NCBI GenBank assembly: GCA_035539215.1
Contig: DATLIX010000115.1
Coordinates: forward strand, 1 to 8,119
From: Dongia_B sp035539215
Lineage (GTDB): Bacteria > Pseudomonadota > Alphaproteobacteria > Dongiales > Dongiaceae
Length of the DNA: 8,119 nt
Direction: 5' to 3'
The notes under the pieces were generated by a model, which worked only from the letters and a program-made list of their open reading frames with translations, was not told the origin of the DNA and made no database searches. The translations under genes and the position numbers were made by a program. Positions within the stretch are counted from its first letter, which is position 1; every line of letters begins with the position of its first letter. Below are positions 1-6,283 of this stretch, one piece after another.

Positions 1-901
1 CGTGCTGTCGCCGCGCCAGGTGCGCCGGGTCGCCGTGATCGGCTTCCTCATCTTCCTCGCTTTGACCGCGCTCACTCTGTTCAAAGGCCAGGAAATCAAG
101 GGTGCGACGCGCTGGATCACCTTCGGGCCGCTGACCTTGCAGCCGTCGGAGTTCCTGAAGCCGACTTTCGCGGTCTTCACCGCCTGGATGTTTTCGCTGC
201 AGCATAGCGGCCAGCGCATTCCCGGCAATCTGATCTCGATCGCCGCCTATGGCATCGTCGTCGTGCTGCTGATGAAACAGCCGGATCTCGGCATGACCTC
301 GGTGGTGACGCTGACCTGGTTCGCGCAATTCTTCGTCGCCGGCCTGCCCATCCTCCTGGTCGTTGCCGGCATCGGCATCGGTGTCGGCGGCCTGGTGCTC
401 GCCTATTTCACCTTCCCGCACGTCACCGAGCGCGTCGATCAGTTCCTCGACCCCAAGGCCGGCGACAATTATCAGGTCGACCGCGCACTGGAGGCCTTCA
501 CCAATGGCGGGCTCTATGGCCGCGGACCCGGCGAGGGCACCGTGAAACTGGTTCTGCCCGACGCCCATGCCGATTTCATTTTCGCCGTGGCGGCGGAGGA
601 ATTCGGCCTCATCGTCTGCCTCATCATCGTCTCGATCTTCGCCTTCGTCGTGCTGCGCTCGCTGCTGCGCATGGTGGGAGAAAGCAATCTTTTCATCCTG
701 CTTTCGGTCACCGGCCTCACGACCGGCTTCGGCCTGCAGGCGATCATCAACATGGCTTCCAGCCTGCATCTGATGCCGACCAAGGGCATGACCCTGCCCT
801 TCATCTCCTATGGCGGTTCCTCGATTGTCGCCATTGCCTTGGGTGTCGGCATGCTGCTCGCCTTCACGCGCAAGCGTTTCCCGGGGAGCATCGAGATATG
901 A
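1..901 (+). CDS. ftsW: FtsW, septal peptidoglycan glycosyltransferase (SEDS family), 5' end outside window
   Basis: FtsW is the polytopic inner-membrane SEDS protein that polymerises lipid II into glycan strands at the septum, together with its class B PBP partner FtsI. The first whole codon is at position 2. The GTG there should be read as an internal Val codon, because family members are about 380-400 residues long and only 299 codons are present, so the N-terminal transmembrane part is missing. Numbering from that codon, visible motifs are GATRWI (34-39) followed by LQPSEFLKP (46-54), QPDLGMTS (93-100), NGGLYGRGPGEG (168-179) and LPDAHADFIFAVAAEE (185-200), which holds the Asp191 expected to be catalytic in SEDS enzymes. 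LPFISYGGSS (265-274) comes next. Several hydrophobic segments (about 10-27, 78-92, 95-135, 200-222, 228-250, 272-288) fit membrane helices. The C-terminus ends in a short basic tail. Its TGA overlaps the murG ATG by 4 nt. RodA is the alternative paralogue, but the murG context makes FtsW much more likely. Confidence 0.96.
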   Translation, partial: VLSPRQVRRVAVIGFLIFLALTALTLFKGQEIKGATRWITFGPLTLQPSEFLKPTFAVFTAWMFSLQHSGQRIPGNLISIAAYGIVVVLLMKQPDLGMTSVVTLTWFAQFFVAGLPILLVVAGIGIGVGGLVLAYFTFPHVTERVDQFLDPKAGDNYQVDRALEAFTNGGLYGRGPGEGTVKLVLPDAHADFIFAVAAEEFGLIVCLIIVSIFAFVVLRSLLRMVGESNLFILLSVTGLTTGFGLQAIINMASSLHLMPTKGMTLPFISYGGSSIVAIALGVGMLLAFTRKRFPGSIEI

Positions 902-2037
902 GCCCGGCAATTCAGGCAACGCGCATCCTTCTAGCCGCCGGCGGCACGGGCGGACATCTGTTCCCGGCGGAAGCCCTGGCGCATGAGCTGATCAATCGCG
1001 GCCTTGCCGTCGATCTCGTCACCGATGAGCGCGGCCAGGGCTTCGGCGACAAGCTGCCGCAAGTCGCCGTGCATCGCATCGCCGCCGGCGGCGTCGCCGG
1101 CAAGGGCATCGGCACGCGCCTGCAGAACATGGCACGGCTTGGCCTCGGTTATCTGCAGTCGCGCCGCCTGATCAAGCGCCTGAAGCCCGGCGTCGCTGTC
1201 GGGTTCGGCGGCTATCCCTCGGTGCCGCCGCTGCTCGCCGCCCAGCATGCCGGCGTCAGCACGTTGCTGCATGAGCAGAATGCCGTGGCGGGACGTGCCA
1301 ACCGCTTCCTGCTGAAACGCGCCAACAAGGTTGCGACCAGCTTTGCCAAAGTGAAGTTCCTCGACCAGTTGCCGGCCGATCGCCGTGCCTTGACCGGCAA
1401 TCCGGTGCGGCCCGACATCGCCGCCATCGCCAACCAGCCTTATGCGGCGCCGACCACTGACGGCAGCTTCAATCTGCTGGTGGTGGGCGGCAGCCAGGGT
1501 GCACGCGTCTTCGGCGAGCTGATGCCACCGACGATCGCCTTCCTTTCGGCCGATCTGCGGGCGCGCATCAAGCTCACGCAGCAATGCCGTGCCGAGGATC
1601 TGGACAAGGTCGCGGCTGAATATCGCAAGCAGGGCCTCGCCGTCGAGTTGCAACCTTTCTTCCGCGATATCCCGGCGCGCCTGGCAACGACGCATCTCCT
1701 CGTATCGCGGGCCGGTGCCTCGACCGTGGCGGAACTGACCGCCGCCGGCCGTCCCGCGGTGATGGTGCCCCTGCCCAATTCGATCGACGATCATCAGGCG
1801 GCGAATGCCGCCGCCCTGGCGGAAGCCGGCGGCGGCTGGATCGCGCCGCAAAAGGAATTCGATGCGGCCAAGCTCGCCGGCTTGCTGACCGATCTCATCA
1901 CCCATCCGGCCAAACTGGCCGCCGCTGCCGATGTGGCGCGGCGCCTTGGCCATCGCGACGCCGCCATGGCGCTCGCCGATCTCGTGATCGGTCTGCTGCC
2001 GGCGGGCGCCGTGCTTCAGCACTCGGAGAAGAATTGA
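898..2037 (+). CDS. murG: MurG, UDP-GlcNAc:lipid I N-acetylglucosaminyltransferase
   Basis: MurG (EC 2.4.1.227) transfers GlcNAc from UDP-GlcNAc to lipid I, giving lipid II on the cytoplasmic face of the membrane. It is a GT-B fold enzyme of family GT28. The 379-residue product has the usual length. The first glycine-rich loop is AAGGTGGHLFPA (13-24), followed by GFGGYPSVPP (102-111) and LHEQNAVAGRANR (124-136). TGNPVRPD (166-173) closes the N domain. The C domain has the second glycine loop VVGGSQGARVFG (195-206) and the donor-binding stretch SRAGASTVAEL (270-280), whose Glu279 should contact the sugar nucleotide ribose, then PLPNSIDDHQAANA (291-304). The ATG at 898 is chosen because it overlaps the ftsW stop (ATGA) and has GGGGAG at 883-888, 9 nt upstream. 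The stop shares one base with the murC ATG. No key motif is missing. Confidence 0.98.
   Translation: MSPAIQATRILLAAGGTGGHLFPAEALAHELINRGLAVDLVTDERGQGFGDKLPQVAVHRIAAGGVAGKGIGTRLQNMARLGLGYLQSRRLIKRLKPGVAVGFGGYPSVPPLLAAQHAGVSTLLHEQNAVAGRANRFLLKRANKVATSFAKVKFLDQLPADRRALTGNPVRPDIAAIANQPYAAPTTDGSFNLLVVGGSQGARVFGELMPPTIAFLSADLRARIKLTQQCRAEDLDKVAAEYRKQGLAVELQPFFRDIPARLATTHLLVSRAGASTVAELTAAGRPAVMVPLPNSIDDHQAANAAALAEAGGGWIAPQKEFDAAKLAGLLTDLITHPAKLAAAADVARRLGHRDAAMALADLVIGLLPAGAVLQHSEKN
2025..2028 (+). promoter_or_regulatory. Shine-Dalgarno for murC, decides start
   Basis: GGAG inside the 3' end of murG ends 8 nt before the ATG at 2037 (5 nt before the alternative TTG at 2034). Together with the TGATG stop-start junction it favours the ATG. 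Confidence 0.6.
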
Positions 2038-3458
2038 TGCGCGCGCTCCCTCTCGATATCGGCGTCATCCACTTTGTCGGCATTGGCGGCATCGGCATGA
2101 GCGGCATTGCCGAGATTCTGCACAATCTCGGCTACAAGGTGCGCGGCAGCGATCTCAATGAAAGCTATGTCACCAAGCATCTGCAGGAGATCGGCATTCC
2201 GGTGGAATTCGGCCACCGCGCGGAAAACCTCGCCGATGCGTCGGTGGTGGTGATCTCCACTGCCGTGAAGCCAGACAATCCGGAAGTGGTTGCCGCCCGG
2301 GCCAAATGGCTGCCGGTGGTGCGCCGCGCCGAGATGCTGGCCGAGTTGATGCGCCTCAAATGGTCGATCGCCATCGGCGGCACCCATGGCAAGACCACGA
2401 CCACCTCGCTGGTGGCGGCGCTGATCGATGCGGCGGGCTTCGACCCCACCGTGATCAATGGCGGCATCATCAACAATTACGGCACCAATGCGCGGCTCGG
2501 CGCCGGCGACTGGATGGTGGTCGAAGCGGATGAATCCGACGGCAGCTTCCTGAAGCTTCCGGCAGTGATCGCCATCGTCACCAACATGGACCCGGAACAT
2601 CTCGACCATTACGGCACGGTCGAGGCAATGAACCGCGCCTATGAGGATTTCGTCCGCAACATCCCCTTCTACGGTTTTGCGGCACTCTGCATCGACCATC
2701 CGGTAGTGCAGGCGATGATTCCCCGCCTCGCCGATCGCCGCATCATCACCTATGGCTTCTCGCCGCAAGCCGATGTGCGCGCGATCAATCTGCGGATGGA
2801 TCCCAGCGGCGCCACCTATGATGTCGTCATTGCCGACCGCATTCGTGGAACCGAGCGCACCATCACCGGCATCCGCCTGCCGATGATGGGCCAGCACAAT
2901 GTCCAGAACAGCCTTGCAGCCATTGCCGTCGCCCATGAGATGGGCATCGACGATGCCGCCATCCGCAAAGGCTTTGCCGGCTTCGGCGGCGTCAAGCGGC
3001 GGTTCACGCGGACCGGCGAGGCAAATGGCGTCACGGTGATCGACGATTACGGTCATCACCCGGTGGAAATCGCCGCCGTGCTCAAGGCGGCGCGCCAGGC
3101 GTGTCGCGGCAAGGTGATCGCCGTGGTGCAGCCGCATCGCTATAGCCGACTGCAGAATCTCTTCGTCGACTTCTGCACCTGCTTCAACGATGCCGACGCG
3201 GTCCTGGTCGCCGATGTCTATGCCGCCGGCGAGGCGCCGATCGAAGGCGTTTCCGGCGCCGCTTTGGCTGCCGGCCTGCGCGAGCGCGGCCATCGCCACG
3301 CCGATCATCTGGCCGACCCCAAGCAGCTGGCCGAAACCGTCGCCGCGATGGCGGCGCCCGGCGACATGGTGGTCTGCCTCGGCGCCGGCAGCATCACCTA
3401 TTGGGCCCATGCCTTGCCGAACGAACTGGCGGCGATCTACCGCAGGACGGCATCATGA
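2037..3458 (+). CDS. murC: MurC, UDP-N-acetylmuramate--L-alanine ligase
   Basis: MurC (EC 6.3.2.8) is the cytoplasmic ATP-dependent ligase that adds L-Ala to UDP-MurNAc, the first step of the stem peptide. The 473-residue product shows all three Mur ligase domains. The N-terminal UDP-binding fold has FVGIGGIGMSGIAEIL (13-28). The central ATPase domain has the P-loop GGTHGKTTTT (114-123), EADESDGSF (163-171) and TNMDPEHLDHYG (182-193). The C-terminal domain begins near GQHNVQNSLAA (285-295) and carries FGGVKRRF (316-323), DDYGHHPVE (336-344) and QPHRYSRL (365-372). The ATG at 2037 is preferred over an in-frame TTG at 2034: it shares its A with the murG stop (TGATG) and lies 8 nt after GGAG at 2025-2028. 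The HFVGIGGIG motif specifically indicates MurC rather than MurD, MurE or MurF. Confidence 0.98.
   Translation: MRALPLDIGVIHFVGIGGIGMSGIAEILHNLGYKVRGSDLNESYVTKHLQEIGIPVEFGHRAENLADASVVVISTAVKPDNPEVVAARAKWLPVVRRAEMLAELMRLKWSIAIGGTHGKTTTTSLVAALIDAAGFDPTVINGGIINNYGTNARLGAGDWMVVEADESDGSFLKLPAVIAIVTNMDPEHLDHYGTVEAMNRAYEDFVRNIPFYGFAALCIDHPVVQAMIPRLADRRIITYGFSPQADVRAINLRMDPSGATYDVVIADRIRGTERTITGIRLPMMGQHNVQNSLAAIAVAHEMGIDDAAIRKGFAGFGGVKRRFTRTGEANGVTVIDDYGHHPVEIAAVLKAARQACRGKVIAVVQPHRYSRLQNLFVDFCTCFNDADAVLVADVYAAGEAPIEGVSGAALAAGLRERGHRHADHLADPKQLAETVAAMAAPGDMVVCLGAGSITYWAHALPNELAAIYRRTAS
3444..3447 (+). promoter_or_regulatory. Shine-Dalgarno for murB, decides start
   Basis: AGGA in the last codons of murC ends 7 nt before the ATG at 3455 and 10 nt before the adjacent ATG at 3458. 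It favours the first of the two and argues against the far upstream TTG at 3401. Confidence 0.5.
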
Positions 3459-4411
3459 TGGCAGCAGAACGCCGCACCGACCGCCTGATCGATCGCCTGC
3501 CGCCCGTCCGCGGCCGGTTGAGTGAAGGCTCGTCGCTGGCCAATGTCACCTGGTTCCGGGTCGGCGGACCGGCCGAAGTGCTGTTCAAGCCGGCCGACCT
3601 CGAAGATCTGCGGCAGTTCATCGCCCGCAAGCCGGCCGATGTACCGGTCACGCTGCTCGGCGTCGGCTCCAATCTGCTGGTGCGCGATGGCGGTATCCCG
3701 GGCGTCGTCATCCGTCTCGGCCGCGCCTTTGCCGAAATCCGCATCGAGGGCAACCGCGTGATCGCAGGAGCCGCGGCGCTTGACTTGAACGTGGCCCTCG
3801 CCGCCCGCGATGCCGGCCTCGCCGGCCTCGAATTCCTTTCCGGGATTCCCGGCACGATCGGCGGCGCCCTGCGCATGAATGCCGGCGCCTATGGCAGCGA
3901 TGTCGCCGCCGTGCTGCAGCGGGCGACCGCCATCGACGAGACCGGCGACCTGCGCCAGCTTGATCATGCCGATATGGGCTTCACCTATCGCCATTCGACC
4001 GTGCCGGAAGAGTGGATCTTTGTCGGCGGCGAGTTCGCCTGCAACCCCGATCAGGTCGCGGCGATCCAGGAGCGCATCCAGTCGATTCAGCAGAGCCGGG
4101 CCGAGAGCCAGCCGATTCGCGCCCGCACCGGCGGCAGCACCTTCGTCAACCCGACACCGCACCGCGCCTGGGAACTGATCGACGCTGCCGGCTGCCGTGG
4201 TCTGAAACTGGGCGGCGCCATGGTCTCGGAGAAGCACTGCAATTTCCTGATCAATACCGGCGCTGCAACAGCAGCCGATATCGAAGCGCTGGGCGAGGAA
4301 GTGCGGCGCCGCGTGCGGGAACAGAGCGGCATCAATCTGCAATGGGAAATCAAGCGCATCGGCCTCGCCGCCGATGCTGCGAACACGATTACGACGAAGG
4401 ATCAGGCATGA
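3455..4411 (+). CDS. murB: MurB, UDP-N-acetylenolpyruvoylglucosamine reductase
   Basis: MurB (EC 1.3.1.98) is a cytoplasmic FAD enzyme that reduces UDP-GlcNAc-enolpyruvate to UDP-MurNAc with NADPH, one step before MurC. From the ATG at 3455 it has 318 residues. The FAD-binding part contains TWFRVGGPAEVLF (32-44), LLGVGSNLLVRDGG (67-80) and EFLSGIPGTIGGALRMNAGAYG (126-147). The substrate part has YRHS (178-181, with the expected active-site Arg179), GGSTFVNP (226-233, with proton-donor Ser228), AAGCRGLKLGGAMVS (244-258), KHCNFLINTG (260-269) and WEIKRIG (297-303, with Glu298 matching the conserved catalytic Glu). Two adjacent ATGs (3455 and 3458) are possible starts. The first gives the ATGA overlap with murC and sits 7 nt after AGGA (3444-3447). 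An upstream in-frame TTG at 3401 would force a long overlap into murC and is unlikely. The residue before Asn-Pro in the GSTF motif is Val231, where Lys is common. Confidence 0.97.
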   Translation: MMAAERRTDRLIDRLPPVRGRLSEGSSLANVTWFRVGGPAEVLFKPADLEDLRQFIARKPADVPVTLLGVGSNLLVRDGGIPGVVIRLGRAFAEIRIEGNRVIAGAAALDLNVALAARDAGLAGLEFLSGIPGTIGGALRMNAGAYGSDVAAVLQRATAIDETGDLRQLDHADMGFTYRHSTVPEEWIFVGGEFACNPDQVAAIQERIQSIQQSRAESQPIRARTGGSTFVNPTPHRAWELIDAAGCRGLKLGGAMVSEKHCNFLINTGAATAADIEALGEEVRRRVREQSGINLQWEIKRIGLAADAANTITTKDQA

Positions 4412-5340
4412 AGCGGGTAACGGTCTTGATGGGCGGTCCATCGGCTGAGCGGGATGTCTCGCTGGCGAGCGGCGCCAATTGCGCCGCGGCCCTGACCGAA
4501 GCCGGCTATCAGGTGGCGACCATCGATGTCGGTCGCGACCTCAAGGCCCTGATCGCCGCCATCGAGGCGCAGAAGCCGGATGTGCTGTTCAATGCGCTGC
4601 ACGGCCGCTGGGTGGAAGACGGCAATATCCAGGGCGTCCTCAATTTCATCGGCATTCCCTATACCCATTCCGGCGTGATGGCCTCCGCCATCGCCATGGA
4701 CAAGCCGATGGCCAAGCGCGTCTTCGCCGCCGCCGGCCTGCGCTGCCCGGAGGGCGTCATCCTCGACAAGGCGGCCGTCATGCGCGGCGATGTGATGGCG
4801 CGGCCTTATGTGGTGAAGCCGGCCAACGAGGGCAGCAGCGTGGGCGTGTGCATCGCCCGTCTCGGCGATAACAATCCTTTCGCCGAGGCGCGCTGGAGCG
4901 ACGACACGCCGCTGCTGGTGGAACGCTTCATTCCGGGCCGCGAACTGACGGTGGGTGTCATGGGCGGCAAGGACGGCGATCGCGCCATGGCCGTTACCGA
5001 ATTGCGCCCGCATGCCGGTTTCTACGACTACACCAACAAATATACCGACGGCAAAACCGTGCATCTCTGCCCGGCACCCGTGCCGGAAGAGATTACCGCG
5101 GAAGCGATGCGCATGGCGGTGGTCGCTCATCAGGCGCTCGGCTGCCGCGGCATCTCGCGCAGCGACTTCCGCTATGACGATACCGCCGGCGGCGGCATCG
5201 ACCAGCTTTATCTGCTGGAAACCAATACCCAGCCCGGCATGACGGCCCTGAGCCTGGTGCCGGAGCAGGCACGCTTTCTCGGCATTTCCTATCCCGAACT
5301 CGTCAGCTGGATGGTGGAGAACGCTGCATGCGATCACTGA
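4408..5340 (+). CDS. ddl: Ddl, D-alanine--D-alanine ligase
   Basis: Ddl (EC 6.3.2.4) joins two D-Ala molecules using ATP in the cytoplasm; MurF then adds the dipeptide to the UDP-MurNAc tripeptide. The 310-residue product has the ATP-grasp layout: an N-terminal domain with VLMGGPSAERDVSL (6-19, Glu14), LHGRWVEDGNIQG (64-76) and THSGVMASAIAMDK (86-99); then the ATP-grasp core with VVKPANEGSSVGV (135-147), FYDYTNKY (205-212, with Tyr212 at the active-site Tyr position), SDF (252-254) and LLETNTQPGMT (269-279). Asp253, Glu271 and Asn273 are the expected Mg ligands. Val69 stands where the motif normally has Gly (HGRxGEDG). The ATG at 4408 overlaps the murB stop by 4 nt and has AAGGA (4397-4401) 6 nt upstream; the frame is open further upstream, but that part shadows murB. 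The 3' end overlaps ftsQ by 13 nt. Position in the cluster matches the DdlB-type gene. Confidence 0.97.
   Translation: MKRVTVLMGGPSAERDVSLASGANCAAALTEAGYQVATIDVGRDLKALIAAIEAQKPDVLFNALHGRWVEDGNIQGVLNFIGIPYTHSGVMASAIAMDKPMAKRVFAAAGLRCPEGVILDKAAVMRGDVMARPYVVKPANEGSSVGVCIARLGDNNPFAEARWSDDTPLLVERFIPGRELTVGVMGGKDGDRAMAVTELRPHAGFYDYTNKYTDGKTVHLCPAPVPEEITAEAMRMAVVAHQALGCRGISRSDFRYDDTAGGGIDQLYLLETNTQPGMTALSLVPEQARFLGISYPELVSWMVENAACDH
5316..5319 (+). promoter_or_regulatory. Shine-Dalgarno for ftsQ, decides start
   Basis: GGAG within the 3' end of ddl ends 8 nt before the ftsQ ATG at 5328. It supports the start that overlaps ddl by 13 nt instead of the later in-frame ATG at 5388. Confidence 0.55.
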
Positions 5341-6251
5341 CCGCCCCGGCAACATCAAGCGTTTCCGCACCCGGCCGCAGCAAGGCGATGCCGGCCCGGC
5401 CGCCTGTGCGCAAGCGACCGCGCAGCCGGCTGGAACGCTTCATGGTACGGGGTGGCATCGTTTGCGGCGTGACGGTGGTGCTCGGCATCACCGCCGCCTG
5501 GGGCATTCAGACCGGTTGGCTGGCACGGTTGGGTGACGGCATCGGCGCCTCGCTGTTGACGGAAACGGCACGCTTCGGCCTGGCGCTCGACCAGGTTCAG
5601 GTGACGGGTCGCAGCGAGACATCGCAGGCGGAGATCCTGACGGCGATCGGCGTGCAGCGTGGGACGCCTTTGCTCAGCATCGACATTCAGGCGATCCGCC
5701 AGCGTCTGATCAGCCTGCCCTGGGTCGCCTCGGCCACGGTCGAGCGGCGTTTCCCGAACGGTCTCGCCGTCGAGATCTCGGAAGCGCAGCCGCTGGCTTT
5801 GTGGCAGCGCCAGCAGCAGCTCTATCTGGTCAGCCGCGACGGCAAGATCATCGAGACCAGCGATCTGCAGAAATACGCCAAGCTGCTCATCATTGTCGGC
5901 GACGACGCGCCGCTGCATGCCGATCGGCTGATCGACATGCTGGCGACCGAGCCGGATCTGCAAAAGCAGGTGACGGCGGCCGTCTGGGTTGGCAAGCGGC
6001 GCTGGAATCTGCGCATCAACAACATGCTCGACGTCAAGCTGCCGGAAGACGATCCGGAGACGGCCTGGCATCGCTTCGCCGGGATCAATCGGCAGAACCA
6101 GCTGCTGGACAAGGACATCACCATCGTCGACATGCGCCTGCCCGATGCGGTCGTGGTGCGTCAGGCGCATCCGGTGCAACTCGACAAATCGGGCAAGCCG
6201 AAGCCGGCCAAGAGTGGCGACGCCGCGCTGATCAAGGGCAACGACACATGA
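5328..6251 (+). CDS. ftsQ: FtsQ, bitopic cell division protein
   Basis: FtsQ is an inner-membrane divisome scaffold that, with FtsL and FtsB, regulates FtsWI at the septum. The 307-residue protein has the family architecture: a basic, Pro- and Ala-rich cytoplasmic tail (1-41), one transmembrane segment (about 42-60, GGIVCGVTVVLGITAAWGI), then a periplasmic part. The POTRA domain covers roughly 86-153 and includes LDQVQVTGRSETS (87-99), the TPLLSIDI stretch (113-120) and LPWVASATVERRFPN (130-144). The FtsQ beta domain follows, with LYLVSRDGKII (165-175) and YAKLLIIVGDDAP (183-195). The C-terminal tail (about 285-307) is Lys-rich and probably disordered. The ATG at 5328 lies inside the ddl 3' end and is supported by GGAG at 5316-5319, 8 nt upstream. 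A later ATG (Met21) would shorten only the tail and cannot be excluded. FtsQ sequences are poorly conserved; the call rests on domain layout plus location between ddl and ftsA. Confidence 0.95.
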   Translation: MRSLTAPATSSVSAPGRSKAMPARPPVRKRPRSRLERFMVRGGIVCGVTVVLGITAAWGIQTGWLARLGDGIGASLLTETARFGLALDQVQVTGRSETSQAEILTAIGVQRGTPLLSIDIQAIRQRLISLPWVASATVERRFPNGLAVEISEAQPLALWQRQQQLYLVSRDGKIIETSDLQKYAKLLIIVGDDAPLHADRLIDMLATEPDLQKQVTAAVWVGKRRWNLRINNMLDVKLPEDDPETAWHRFAGINRQNQLLDKDITIVDMRLPDAVVVRQAHPVQLDKSGKPKPAKSGDAALIKGNDT

Positions 6252-6283
6252 CGACCTTAGGGTTGGGGGATTTTACCCGATGA
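6248..6283 (+). other. 11-codon mini-ORF bridging ftsQ and ftsA
   Basis: An ATG at 6248 overlaps the ftsQ stop codon (ATGA), and the resulting frame encodes MTTLGLGDFTR before a TGA at 6281-6283 that overlaps the ftsA ATG (ATGA again). It therefore fills the 28-nt gap exactly and could pass ribosomes from ftsQ to ftsA by termination-reinitiation, the mode suggested at the upstream junctions. No separate function is proposed for the peptide. The arrangement is seen directly; its translation is inference, and chance is a real alternative for so short a frame. Confidence 0.35.
6265..6270 (+). promoter_or_regulatory. Probable Shine-Dalgarno for ftsA
   Basis: A GGGGGA run ends 9 nt before the ftsA ATG at 6280 and is the best ribosome-binding candidate there. 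It is less canonical than the one before ftsZ. It lies between GGGT (6260-6263) and ACCC (6275-6278), which could pair into a weak 4-bp stem with the run in the loop. No other start codon in the ftsA frame lies between the ftsQ stop and 6280, so the site supports that start. Confidence 0.6.

Noticed and set aside
2..4. GTG at position 2 as the true ftsW start
   Set aside because: It would leave FtsW about 80-100 residues short and without its first membrane helices; the frame is open to the window edge, so the gene begins upstream.
931..2022. 363-codon open frame on the - strand opposite murG
   Set aside because: Antisense shadow of murG, with the same compositional signature and no family motif.
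2016..3410. 464-codon open frame on the - strand opposite murC
   Set aside because: The overlapping + strand frame is an unmistakable MurC with all motifs. The antisense translation is low in complexity, rich in His, Asp, Gly and Ala, and has no recognisable motif. Such frames arise in high-GC genes from third-position bias.
4012..4407. Upstream extension of the ddl reading frame by 132 codons
   Set aside because: The extension lies wholly inside murB in another frame and has Arg/Pro-rich shadow composition. Ddl proteins normally start just before the VLMGGPSAER motif, as the 4408 start gives.
3437..4441. 334-codon open frame on the - strand opposite murB
   Set aside because: Antisense shadow of murB; no motif and no independent ribosome-binding or promoter context.
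4402..5370. 322-codon open frame on the - strand opposite ddl
   Set aside because: Antisense shadow of ddl with His/Ala/Gly-rich translation typical of reverse-strand frames in GC-rich genes.
5355..6179. 274-codon open frame on the - strand opposite ftsQ
   Set aside because: Antisense shadow of ftsQ; the + strand frame has a membrane segment and POTRA domain while this one has no recognisable feature.
6260..6278. GGGT/ACCC inverted repeat before ftsA as a terminator or regulatory hairpin
   Set aside because: Only four pairs with an 11-nt loop and no T-tract after it; too weak for a terminator, and at most a minor influence on the ribosome-binding site.
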